Shown here piece after piece: positions 1 through 8,408 of a DNA stretch of 64,000 nt. The notes below the pieces were generated by a model. It was not told where the DNA came from. It searched no databases and was given only the letters and a program-made list of their open reading frames with translations. Location of the stretch: positions 307,694 to 371,693 of the forward strand of contig NZ_WOFH01000010.1 in the NCBI RefSeq assembly GCF_009733595.1, in the 5' to 3' direction. The position numbers were made by a program, and so were the translations under genes. The DNA comes from Actinomadura litoris (lineage in GTDB: Bacteria > Actinomycetota > Actinomycetes > Streptosporangiales > Streptosporangiaceae). Within the stretch, counting starts at the first letter, position 1. Each line of letters opens with the position of its first letter.

Positions 1-1
1 C

Positions 2-994
2 ACCTTCTACACCCATCCCGAGATCGAGTTCTTCCTGCTCAACGACCGTCCCGAGGACGGCCGCGAGCCCGAGCCGGCGGACGCGGGCGGCTACTTCGAC
101 CACACCCCGCACAGCGCCGCGCACGACTTCCGGCGCAACGCGATCACGATGCTGGAGGCCATGGGCATCTCGGTGGAGTTCAGCCACCACGAGGGCGCCC
201 CCGGCCAGCAGGAGATCGACCTCCGCTACGCCGACGCGCTCACCACCGCCGACAACATCATGACGTTCCGGCTGGTGATGAAGGAGGTCGCGCTGGAGCA
301 GGGCGTGTTCGCCTCGTTCATGCCGAAGCCCTTCACCGAGCACCCCGGCTCGGGCATGCACACCCACATGTCGCTGTTCGAGGGCGACCGCAACGCCTTC
401 TACGAGCCCGGCGCCGAGTACAAGCTGTCCAAGGTCGGGCGCGCGTTCATCGCGGGGCTGCTGCGGCACTCCGCCGAGATCACCGCCGTCTGCAACCAGT
501 GGGTGAACTCCTACAAGCGGCTGTGGGGCGGCGTCGGCTCGGCGGCGGGCGCCGGGGGAGAGGCGCCGTCCTACATCTGCTGGGGGCACAACAACCGGTC
601 CGCGCTCGTCCGCGTGCCGATGTACAAGCCGCACAAGGGCCACTCGACCCGCATCGAGTTCCGCTCGCTGGACACCGCCGCCAACCCCTACCTCGCGTTC
701 GCGGCGATCCTCGGCGCCGGGCTGCGCGGCATCGAGGAGGGCTACGAGCTGCCGCCGGGCGCCGAGGACGACGTGTGGGCGCTGACCCCCGCCGAGCGGC
801 GCGCGCTCGGCATCGAGCCGCTGCCGCAGAACCTCGACGAGGCGATCCACGCGATGGAGCGCAGCGAGCTGGTCGCCGACGTCCTCGGCGAGCACGTCTT
901 CGACTTCTTCCTGCGCAACAAGCGCCAGGAGTGGGAGGAGTACCGGCGCGAGGTGACGGTGTTCGAACGCAAGCGGCTCATGGCCGTCCTGTAG
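2..994 (+). CDS. glnA2: Glutamine synthetase family protein (GlnA2-like), 5' truncated by the window edge
   Basis: The reading frame is open from base 2 to the stop at 992-994, giving the last 330 residues of a type I glutamine synthetase-fold enzyme, which joins glutamate to ammonia or an amine with ATP. Visible family motifs are the metal/ATP-binding region ending in KPFTEHPGSGMHTHMSLF, the N-W-x-N-S-Y-K-R-L loop and the RIEFRSLDTAANPYLAFAA stretch. Unlike the second copy at 15785-17209, the adenylylation loop reads DVWALTPAERR, with tryptophan where adenylylated enzymes have tyrosine. Position 15 bases before glnE matches the actinobacterial glnA2-glnE order. In Streptomyces some such paralogues act on polyamines rather than ammonia, so the substrate is uncertain. 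The N-terminal part lies outside the window. Confidence 0.9.
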   Translation, partial: TFYTHPEIEFFLLNDRPEDGREPEPADAGGYFDHTPHSAAHDFRRNAITMLEAMGISVEFSHHEGAPGQQEIDLRYADALTTADNIMTFRLVMKEVALEQGVFASFMPKPFTEHPGSGMHTHMSLFEGDRNAFYEPGAEYKLSKVGRAFIAGLLRHSAEITAVCNQWVNSYKRLWGGVGSAAGAGGEAPSYICWGHNNRSALVRVPMYKPHKGHSTRIEFRSLDTAANPYLAFAAILGAGLRGIEEGYELPPGAEDDVWALTPAERRALGIEPLPQNLDEAIHAMERSELVADVLGEHVFDFFLRNKRQEWEEYRREVTVFERKRLMAVL

Positions 995-1009
995 CGGCCC
1001 GGCCGCGTC

Positions 1010-4000
1010 GTGGGCGATCCGTGGAGCGACCGCCGTCCCTCGCTCGTGGGACGGCTGGCGCGGCTCGGGTTCACCGACACGGGCCGGGCCGGGCGGCTCA
1101 TCGCCGAGGCCGAGCGCGCCGGGACCGCCCCCCTCGGCGACGGCCTGCTGGAGGCGCTCGGCGGCACCGCCGACCCCGACCTGGCGCTGGACGGCCTGCT
1201 CCGGCTCCTGGACGCCGCGCCCGGCCCCGAGCTGCGGGCGGCGCTCGACGCCGAGCCCGAGACCCGGGCCCGGCTGACCAGGGTGCTCGGGGTCAGCGCC
1301 GCGCTCGCCGACCACCTCGTCCGGCACGCCGGGGACTGGCGCGTCCTGCGCGACGGCGGCGCGCCGCTGGGGGACCCGCGCGCCGGGCTGCTGGAGGCCG
1401 TGGGCGCCGACGCCTCCGCCGCCGACCCCGTCGCGCAGGGTCCCGGCGTCCTCGCGGCGCTGCGGGTCGCCTACCGGCGGCGGCTGCTCGCGCTCGCCGG
1501 CCGCGACCTGTGCGGCGACCTGGACGTCGCGGACGTCGCCGCCGCGCTCGCCGACCTCGCCGCCGCCGCGCTGGAGGCCGGGCTCGCGATCGCCCGCGCG
1601 GAGGTCCCCGGGCACGACGCCTGCCGCCTCGCGGTGATCGGGATGGGCAAGTGCGGCGGCCGGGAGCTGAACTACGTCTCCGACGTCGATGTGGTCTTCG
1701 TGGCGGAGGCCCGGGAGGGGCACGGCGAGGACGCCGCGCTGCGCGTCGCGACCCGGCTCGCCTCGGCGACCATGCGGGCCTGCTCGGCCAGCACCCCGGA
1801 GGGGTCGCTGTGGGAGGTGGACGCGGCGCTGCGCCCCGAGGGGAGGTCCGGGCCGCTCGTGCGGACCCTCGCCAGCCACCGCGCCTACTACGAGCGCTGG
1901 GCCAAGACCTGGGAGTTCCAGGCGCTGCTCAAGGCGCGGCCGGTCGCGGGGGACCCCGGCCTCGGCGCCCGCTACATGGAGGCGATCACCCCGATCGTGT
2001 GGCGGGCCGCCGAGGGCGAGAGCTTCGTCGCCGACGTCCAGGCCATGCGGCGCCGGGTGGAGGCCGACCTCGACCGGCGCACCGGCGAGGCCGAGCGGCA
2101 GCTCAAGCTCGGCCCCGGCGGGCTGCGCGACGTGGAGTTCGCGGTGCAGCTCCTCCAGCTCGTCCACGGCCGGGCCGACGAGACGCTGCGCAGCCCCACC
2201 ACGCTGGACGCGCTGTCGGAGCTGTCGCGCGGCGGCTACGTCGGGCGCGACGACGCCGCGTCCCTCGCGACCGCGTACCGGTTCCTGCGGCGCGTCGAGC
2301 ACCTGGTGCAGCTGCACCGGCTGCGCCGCACCCACCTCGTCCCCGACGACGAGGCCGGGCTGCGGCGCCTCGGCCGGGCCCTCGGCCTGCGCCCCGACCC
2401 GGTCCGGGAGTTCACGGGGGAGTGGCGGCGGCAGGCGCGGAAGGTCCGCCGGATCCACGAGAAGCTGTTCTACCGCCCGCTGCTCCCGGCGGTCGCCCGG
2501 CTGCCGGGGGAGGAGGCGCGGCTCACGCCCGAGGCCGCGCGCGCCCGGCTGGAGGCGCTCGGCTACGCCGACCCGGCGGGCGCCCTCCGGCACATCGAGG
2601 CGCTCACCGCCGGGGTGTCGCGGCGCGCGGCGATCCAGCGGACGCTGCTGCCGGTCATGCTCGGCTGGTTCGCCGACGCCCCCGACCCCGACGAGGGCCT
2701 GCTCGGGTTCCGGAAGGTCAGCGACGCGCTCGGCACCACCCCCTGGTACCTGCGGCTGCTGCGCGACGAGGTGGTCGTCGCCGAGCGGATGGCGTGGCTG
2801 CTCGGCTCCAGCCGCTATGCCACCGACCTGCTGCTGCGCGCGCCCGAGGCGGTCGCGACGCTCGGCAGCGCCGCCGACCTCGCGCCCCGGCCGCGGGCCT
2901 CGCTGCGCGCCGAGGCGTTCGCGGCCGTCCGCCGGCACACCCAGCCGGACGCGGGCGCCCCGTCGGCGTCGGCCGCCGAGGACGCGGTCGGGGTCGTGCG
3001 CGCGCTGCGCCGCCGCGAGCTGTTCCGGGTCGCGGTCGCCGACCTGCTCGGCCTGGCCGAGGTCGAGGCGGTGGGGCTCGCGCTCACCGACATCGCCGCC
3101 GTGACGATCGAGGCCGCGCTGCGCGCCGCCGTCAGCAAGGTCGAGCGGGCCACCGGGGAGGCGCTGCCGACCCGGATCGCGGTGGTCGCGATGGGCCGGT
3201 TCGGCGGTCACGAACTCGGCTACGGCAGCGACGCCGACGTGATGTTCGTCCACGACCCGCTCCCCGGCGCCGACGAGCGGGCCGCGGGCCGCGCCGCGCA
3301 CGGCGTCGCCGAGGAGCTGCGGCGGCTGCTGTCGCTGCCCGCCCCCGACCCGCCGCTGGACATCGACCCGAACCTGCGTCCCGAGGGCCGCCAGGGCCCG
3401 CTCGTGCGGACGCTCGCCTCCTACGCCGCCTACTACGCCCGCTGGTCGCAGCCGTGGGAGGCGCAGGCGCTGCTGCGCGCCGACCCCCTCATCGGCGACC
3501 CGGGGCTGTGCGAGGGCTTCCGCGCGCTGATCGACCCGATCCGCTTCCCCGAGGGCGGCGTCGACGAGGCGGCGGTCCGGCAGATCCGGCGGCTCAAGGC
3601 GCGGATGGAGTCCGAGCGGCTGCCGCGCGGGGTCGACCGCTCCCTGCACACCAAGCTCGGCCCCGGCGGCCTCGCCGACGTCGAGTGGGTCGCGCAGCTC
3701 CTCCAGCTCCGGCACGCCCACGCCGTCCCCGCGCTGCGCACGACCCGGACCCTCGCCGCGCTGGACGCGGCGGTCGGCGCGGGCCTGCTGGAGGAGGAGG
3801 ACGCGTCCGTCCTGGCCGAGGCGTGGTGCCTGGCCACCCGCATCCGCGGCTCGCTCATGCTGGTCCGGGGCCGGGCGTCGGACCTGCTGCCGAGCGAGCA
3901 CCACCGCGAGCGCACCGCCGTCGCCAGCGTGCTCGGCTACCCCGGGCCGGGCGACCTGCTGGAGGACTACCGCCGCCGCACCCGCCGCGCCCGCGGTGTG

Positions 4001-4033
4001 GTCGAACGTGTGTTCTATGGCGCCGACGAGTAG
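1010..4033 (+). CDS. glnE: Bifunctional glutamine synthetase adenylyltransferase/adenylyl-removing enzyme
   Basis: A 1007-residue protein of the usual GlnE length. It adds AMP to, and removes AMP from, a tyrosine of glutamine synthetase to match activity to nitrogen supply. Two nucleotidyltransferase domains are visible: the N-terminal one with GMGKCGGRELNYVSDVDVVF near residue 210 and the C-terminal one with AMGRFGGHELGYGSDADVMF near residue 725, each showing the G-G-x-E-L and D-x-D signature. Each is followed by a GlnD-like helical region with L-G-P-G-G-L-(R/A)-D-V-E. It starts with GTG 15 bases after glnA2 and is probably co-transcribed. Its likely target is the Tyr-containing synthetase at 15785-17209. 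Confidence 0.95.
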   Translation: MGDPWSDRRPSLVGRLARLGFTDTGRAGRLIAEAERAGTAPLGDGLLEALGGTADPDLALDGLLRLLDAAPGPELRAALDAEPETRARLTRVLGVSAALADHLVRHAGDWRVLRDGGAPLGDPRAGLLEAVGADASAADPVAQGPGVLAALRVAYRRRLLALAGRDLCGDLDVADVAAALADLAAAALEAGLAIARAEVPGHDACRLAVIGMGKCGGRELNYVSDVDVVFVAEAREGHGEDAALRVATRLASATMRACSASTPEGSLWEVDAALRPEGRSGPLVRTLASHRAYYERWAKTWEFQALLKARPVAGDPGLGARYMEAITPIVWRAAEGESFVADVQAMRRRVEADLDRRTGEAERQLKLGPGGLRDVEFAVQLLQLVHGRADETLRSPTTLDALSELSRGGYVGRDDAASLATAYRFLRRVEHLVQLHRLRRTHLVPDDEAGLRRLGRALGLRPDPVREFTGEWRRQARKVRRIHEKLFYRPLLPAVARLPGEEARLTPEAARARLEALGYADPAGALRHIEALTAGVSRRAAIQRTLLPVMLGWFADAPDPDEGLLGFRKVSDALGTTPWYLRLLRDEVVVAERMAWLLGSSRYATDLLLRAPEAVATLGSAADLAPRPRASLRAEAFAAVRRHTQPDAGAPSASAAEDAVGVVRALRRRELFRVAVADLLGLAEVEAVGLALTDIAAVTIEAALRAAVSKVERATGEALPTRIAVVAMGRFGGHELGYGSDADVMFVHDPLPGADERAAGRAAHGVAEELRRLLSLPAPDPPLDIDPNLRPEGRQGPLVRTLASYAAYYARWSQPWEAQALLRADPLIGDPGLCEGFRALIDPIRFPEGGVDEAAVRQIRRLKARMESERLPRGVDRSLHTKLGPGGLADVEWVAQLLQLRHAHAVPALRTTRTLAALDAAVGAGLLEEEDASVLAEAWCLATRIRGSLMLVRGRASDLLPSEHHRERTAVASVLGYPGPGDLLEDYRRRTRRARGVVERVFYGADE

Positions 4034-4083
4034 CGGCGCTCGGGCGGGCGCGCATGACCGGGGGCCTGGGCCGCGTGAGCGCT

Positions 4084-4986
4084 CTACCAGCCCGTGGGCG
4101 GAGATGGCGGAGGGGATCCGCCCGCAGGATGATCACGGAGCGGTGCGGCCGTCGCGCAGGGGCGGGCCGGGACGAGGCGCCAGGCGAGCTCCCGGGCCGG
4201 GATCGCGATCAGCGCGCCGCCGGCGAGGGCGCCCACGCCGCCCGCCGCGTCCAGGAGGAAGTGGTTGGCCGTCCCCACGATCACGACGATCGTGAGCGCG
4301 GGATAGAGCAGGGCCAGCCACGCCCACCGCCGCCGGACGACGCCGATCACCGCCGCCGCGCACCACAGCGACCAGGCGGTGTGCATGGACGGCATCGCCG
4401 CGAACTGGTTGGTGACCGACGCGGTGGGCCCGGAGCCGTAGAAGCCCCAGGTCCCGAAGACGGCCACGGTGTCGGTGAAGCCGGGCAGCATCCGCGGCGG
4501 GGCCAGCGGGAACAGCCAGAAGCCGAGGAGGCCCAGCAGCGTCGTGGCGAACAGGAGCGTCCGGTACACCGCGTACCGGGCGGGTCTGCGGACGTACAGC
4601 CACACCATCACGGCGACGGTCGCGGCGAAGTGCATCGTGGCGTAGAAGTAGTTCCCGGCGGTCGCCAGCCATCCGTGCCCCGCGAACACCCGGTTCACGT
4701 CGTACTCGACGTCCAGGTGGAGCGAGTACTCCACTTCGAGGATCTCGCGGGCCCGGTGCGCCGCCGTCGCCGGATCGACCGGGACGAGGTTCCGCACCAG
4801 TTGGTACGCGCCGTAGCAGACCACCAGCAGGAGCAGCTCCGACCAGAGCCGAGGCCGGACGCGGATCGCGAAGGCGGCCGTGAGCCGACCCCCCGCCACG
4901 TCGCCCCCGGCGCCGCGGCCGGACCCGGAAGGGTGCCCTGACCTGGCCACTCTTCCTATCGTGTCAAATGGCGGAGCCGGACGCAC
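4084..4986 (-). CDS. PAP2-superfamily membrane phosphatase/transferase (first of a tandem pair)
   Basis: An approximately 300-residue membrane protein of the PAP2_3 (inositol phosphorylceramide synthase-like) branch of the phosphatidic acid phosphatase superfamily. It has about six hydrophobic segments, the motif FPLAPPR after the third or fourth, then MPSMHTAW and TANHFLLDAAGG, which supply the two histidines and the aspartate of the active site. The reaction is phosphate-ester cleavage or head-group transfer at the membrane; the substrate cannot be read from sequence. It overlaps the end of the neighbouring paralogue by 23 bases if the GTG at 4986 is used; GTG at 4950 is an alternative, and neither has a convincing ribosome site. 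Convergent with glnE. Confidence 0.8.
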   Translation of the reverse strand: MRPAPPFDTIGRVARSGHPSGSGRGAGGDVAGGRLTAAFAIRVRPRLWSELLLLVVCYGAYQLVRNLVPVDPATAAHRAREILEVEYSLHLDVEYDVNRVFAGHGWLATAGNYFYATMHFAATVAVMVWLYVRRPARYAVYRTLLFATTLLGLLGFWLFPLAPPRMLPGFTDTVAVFGTWGFYGSGPTASVTNQFAAMPSMHTAWSLWCAAAVIGVVRRRWAWLALLYPALTIVVIVGTANHFLLDAAGGVGALAGGALIAIPARELAWRLVPARPCATAAPLRDHPAGGSPPPSPPTGW

Positions 4987-6079
4987 CCCCGGCCGTGGCC
5001 GAGTCCGCGCGGGTCCGCCCGGACTCGGCGACCCGGGCGGCCGTGCGGGCCGCGCTCTTGGCCGCGCTCGTCGCGGCGGCGCCGGCGGTGGCCCGCGCCG
5101 TGCTCCGCGCCGCGGAACCGGCCGAGGTCCCGGCGGTGGCCCGCACCGGGACGTGCGTGGCCGTCACGGAGGCGCCCGCGCCGAACGCCGCGCCGACCCT
5201 CGTCGCGAGGGTGCGCGCCGTGCCGCGGTCCCAGGGGCGGCCCAGCCGCGCCGACACCGCGTGCCGGGCGTCCAGCAGCCGCTGGGGGCAGCGCATGTAG
5301 AGCATCCAGGACAGGCCGAGCGCGCCCGCGATGATCGCGATGCCGACGATCGCGTCCATGAGGTAGTGGTTGGCGGTGGACAGGATCACGAACACCGTCG
5401 TGGCGGGGTAGAGCACCCCGACGATCTTGGCCCAGCGCTGGGTGGCCATCTTGACCAGGATGAACCCGCACCACAGCGCCCACCCCGCGTGCATGGACGG
5501 CATCGCGGCGTACTGGTTGGTGAGGCTGCCCGAGGCGTCGCTGGCGTACAGGCCGACGGAGTGCAGCGCGGTCACCGGGTCGACGAACCCCTCGCTGCCG
5601 AGGAAGCGCGGCGGCGCGAGCGGGTAGAGCCAGAAGCCGATCAGCGCCAGGCCCGTGGCCACCATGATCGACGTCCGGAGCCAGCGGTACTCCCGCGGGC
5701 GGTACCGGTACAGCCACACGACGATCCCGGCCGTCACGATGAAGTGCATCGTGGCGTAGAACAGGTTCGCGGTGCGCGCCAGCCAGGGCACGTCCAGCAG
5801 CGTCTGGTTCAGGCCCAGCTCCACGTCGATGCCCAGGAGCCGCTCGACGTGGAGGATCTGTCTGGCGTGCTCGAACGCCGGACCGGTGCCGTCCTGGACG
5901 AGGACGATGCGCGTCAGCGTGTAGCCGGAGTAGAAGAGCGCGATCAGCAGGAGCTCGCGCCACACCGGCGGTGCCTTGAGCACCCGGCGACGTGCCGTCT
6001 CGGCGGGCTGGCGCGGCCCACCTCGCCGGGCCGTTCGGGCCTGGCCTCGGTGGGCTGCTGGGGGGGCGGTCTGGGCCAT
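4964..6079 (-). CDS. PAP2-superfamily membrane phosphatase/transferase with Ala/Thr/Arg-rich C-terminal tail
   Basis: A 371-residue paralogue of the protein encoded just downstream. The same order of motifs is seen: FWLYPLAPPR, MPSMHAGWALW and TANHYLMDAIVG, with catalytic histidines and aspartate conserved, and about six membrane segments. It differs by a roughly 100-residue cytoplasmic tail after the last segment, rich in Ala, Thr, Arg and Ser (repeated SAARSTARATAG-type sequence), of low complexity and unknown role. The ATG at 6079 follows an ATAGG-type site. The two genes lie head to tail with overlapping ends, so they are probably one transcript and arose by duplication. Confidence 0.82.
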   Translation of the reverse strand: MAQTAPPAAHRGQARTARRGGPRQPAETARRRVLKAPPVWRELLLIALFYSGYTLTRIVLVQDGTGPAFEHARQILHVERLLGIDVELGLNQTLLDVPWLARTANLFYATMHFIVTAGIVVWLYRYRPREYRWLRTSIMVATGLALIGFWLYPLAPPRFLGSEGFVDPVTALHSVGLYASDASGSLTNQYAAMPSMHAGWALWCGFILVKMATQRWAKIVGVLYPATTVFVILSTANHYLMDAIVGIAIIAGALGLSWMLYMRCPQRLLDARHAVSARLGRPWDRGTARTLATRVGAAFGAGASVTATHVPVRATAGTSAGSAARSTARATAGAAATSAAKSAARTAARVAESGRTRADSATAGGASGSAI

Positions 6080-6314
6080 GCTACCTATCTTTGCCTCGCG
6101 GCCCCCTGATTGAGATCACCGCGCCGAATGGTCTTCGTCTCAGACTTGAGTAGTACGACCCTGATGCGGTATCCGGACTTTCGGGGGAGGGGTCTCAGGG
6201 GAACCTCACCCCTCAGACGGCTCCCCGCGCGGAGCCTATGAAGTTGATCAGGCATCAGCATAGGAGGCACCGGGTAGGTCCAGGCCGCCCCCCGTGAACC
6301 GAACGGGGGGACGA

Positions 6315-7973
6315 ATGGCCAGGATCACCTCGATACCCGGCAAAGTGGTGGTATTCGCTGCGATCCTGACCGCTTTCGGTCTGGTCCCGGACGCCGCGTC
6401 GCCCTCGATCCGGTCGGTGCGGTCACCGTCCGATTGGTCCGGTCGCTCACTGTCCAAGGAGCCCGGAGACGCGCCGCCCGAGCGGCTCGTGTGGAAGCGC
6501 TGCACCGGTCTGCCCGAGCCGGACCCCGGGGTGAAGCCGCCGCCCGCCGGGTTCCGCTGCACCACGGTGCGGGTCCCGTTGGACCATGACAGGCCCTCGG
6601 GGGAGGCGATCGGCGTCGCGCTGATCCGCGTCCCCGCCACCGACTCCGAGCACCGTATCGGGTCCTTGCTGTTCAACTTCGGCGGCCCCGGCGGCGAGGG
6701 CGTCGACACCCTCGCCCAGGCCGCCGGCGACTACGCGCGCCTGAACACCCGCTACGACCTGGTCGGCTTCGACCCGCGCGGCGTCGGCCGCAGCGCCCCC
6801 GTCACCTGCGTCGACGACCGCCGCATGGACGTCCTGACCGCGCGGGAGGGCACCCCCGACACCGCCGCCGAGGAGCGGGCGTTCGCCGCGGACGAGGCGT
6901 CCTACAACCGGGGGTGCCAGACCCGGTCGGGCGCGCTCCTCCCGCATGTCGGGACGGTCAGCGCCGCCCGCGACATGGACCTGGTCCGCGCCGCGCTCGG
7001 CGACCCCCGGCTCCACTACTTCGGCATCTCCTACGGCACCTGGCTCGGCGGCAGCTACGCCCACCGGCACCCCGGCAACGTCGGCCGCGCCGTCCTCGAC
7101 GGGGCGGTGGACACCGCCGTGGACCCGGCCGAGCAGGCGCTCCAGCAGGCCGAGGCGTTCCAGCGGGCGCTCGGTGCGTTCGGGGCGGCCTGCGCCGCGC
7201 TCGGCGAGCGCGCCTGCCCGCTCGGCGCCGACGGGTCGGGCGTCGCCGCGTCCGTCCGGCGGCTGCTCGCCCGGCTCGACCGGGCGCCGCTGCCCGCGCG
7301 CGGCGGACGGAGGCTGACCGAGCGGCTCGCGACCAGCGGCGTCACCGCCGCGCTCTACTCCCGGCGGGCGTGGCCGATCCTCGCGCAGGGCCTGGTGGAC
7401 GCCGCCACCCGCCGCGACGGGACCCTGCTGCGCGCCCTCGCCGACGCGGGCAACGGCCGCCGCCCCGACGGCTCCTACACGAACCTGTCCGCCGCCAACA
7501 CCGCGATCGCCTGCGCGGACACCACCGCGCGCTACGCCCCGGCCGACGTCCGGCGGCTGCTGCCGCGCTTCCGCGCCGCGTCCCCGGTGTTCGGGCCGGC
7601 GCTGGCGTGGGGCCTGCTCCAGTGCACCGGCTGGCCGGTCGCGGGGGACGCGGCGGCGCGCGAGGTGTCCGCGCCGTCCGCCGCCCCGATCCTCGTCGTC
7701 GGCAACACCGGCGACCCCGCCACCCCCTACGCGTGGGCGCCCGCCCTGACCAGGGCACTCGGCGGGCAGGCGACGCTCCTCACCCTCAAGGGGGAGGGGC
7801 ACGGCGCCTACGACACCGGCGACGCCTGCGTCCGCCGGACCGTGGACGCCTACCTCCTCCAGGGCACCGTCCCCCCGGCCGGGACGGTCTGCCCCCCGGA
7901 CAAGGGGACCCAGGAACCCGCGGAGCCCAAGGGCCTCACGGGACGATCTGATCGACCTTCATCGGCTCCCTGA
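6315..7973 (+). CDS. Secreted alpha/beta hydrolase, tripeptidyl aminopeptidase family
   Basis: About 552 residues from ATG at 6315, which follows a G-rich ribosome site (GGGGGGAC); GTG at 6294 is possible but has none. An N-terminal Sec-type signal peptide (KVVVFAAILTAFG, cleavage near DAA-SPS) indicates export. The alpha/beta-hydrolase fold shows an oxyanion loop NFGGPGGEG, nucleophile elbow GISYG around residue 240, an acidic residue in GNTGDPATPY and the histidine in GEGHGAY, followed by the TAP C-terminal domain. Members of this Streptomyces-type family remove tripeptides or dipeptides from the N-termini of extracellular proteins. No lipobox is seen. The 3' end overlaps the convergent OsmC gene by 38 bases. 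Confidence 0.88.
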   Translation: MARITSIPGKVVVFAAILTAFGLVPDAASPSIRSVRSPSDWSGRSLSKEPGDAPPERLVWKRCTGLPEPDPGVKPPPAGFRCTTVRVPLDHDRPSGEAIGVALIRVPATDSEHRIGSLLFNFGGPGGEGVDTLAQAAGDYARLNTRYDLVGFDPRGVGRSAPVTCVDDRRMDVLTAREGTPDTAAEERAFAADEASYNRGCQTRSGALLPHVGTVSAARDMDLVRAALGDPRLHYFGISYGTWLGGSYAHRHPGNVGRAVLDGAVDTAVDPAEQALQQAEAFQRALGAFGAACAALGERACPLGADGSGVAASVRRLLARLDRAPLPARGGRRLTERLATSGVTAALYSRRAWPILAQGLVDAATRRDGTLLRALADAGNGRRPDGSYTNLSAANTAIACADTTARYAPADVRRLLPRFRAASPVFGPALAWGLLQCTGWPVAGDAAAREVSAPSAAPILVVGNTGDPATPYAWAPALTRALGGQATLLTLKGEGHGAYDTGDACVRRTVDAYLLQGTVPPAGTVCPPDKGTQEPAEPKGLTGRSDRPSSAP

Positions 7974-8331
7974 GCGCGTTCCCGACCGTGCAGTACTTGT
8001 CGTGGACGCGCGCGGCCACGCCCTTCAGCACCTCCGCCGCCTTCTCGTCGCCCTCGGGCAGCTCCACGTCGTAGGTGACCGTGATCGTGCCGAGCGCGCT
8101 GGTGGCGATCTTGTCGGCCTGGACGGTCGCGGCCAGCCGCGCCAGCCGGTGCCCCCGCTGGGCCGTCAGCGGCTCCACGGTGACCAGCTCGCAGCCGCCG
8201 AGCGCCGCCAGCAGCAGCTCCACCGGCGTGAAGACCCCGTCGGTGTCGCCGTCCCCGATCGCGACGCTCGCGCCCCGGTCGTTGACCGCCCGGAACCCGT
8301 CCTCGGTGCGCTCCACCCTGACCTCGGCCAT
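7936..8331 (-). CDS. OsmC family peroxiredoxin-like protein
   Basis: A 131-residue single-domain OsmC/Ohr-fold protein. The two conserved cysteines are present, Cys47 in ALGGCELV and Cys114 in DKYCTVGNAL, the usual pair that reduces organic or fatty-acid hydroperoxides. A strong ribosome site GGAGGAGACGTC precedes ATG at 8331. The gene converges on, and overlaps, the secreted peptidase gene and stands alone on its strand apart from the helicase upstream (78 bases away). Confidence 0.88.
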   Translation of the reverse strand: MAEVRVERTEDGFRAVNDRGASVAIGDGDTDGVFTPVELLLAALGGCELVTVEPLTAQRGHRLARLAATVQADKIATSALGTITVTYDVELPEGDEKAAEVLKGVAARVHDKYCTVGNALREPMKVDQIVP

Positions 8332-8408
8332 GACGTCTCCTCCGCTCGATGCTCGTCCGTCGCAACACGGCCGCCCCGCCGGTTCTTCCCCGCTCGGACG
8401 CGTCCCGC

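Noticed and set aside
499..4941. A 1480-codon open frame over glnA2, glnE and the PAP2 gene
   Set aside because: It is Arg/Pro/Ala-rich, an out-of-frame reading of strongly GC-biased genes with clear family matches in the true frames.
6085..6270. A 61-codon minus-strand frame in the gap before the secreted peptidase gene
   Set aside because: No ribosome site, no family resemblance and atypical codon pattern; the gap more likely holds the divergent promoters.
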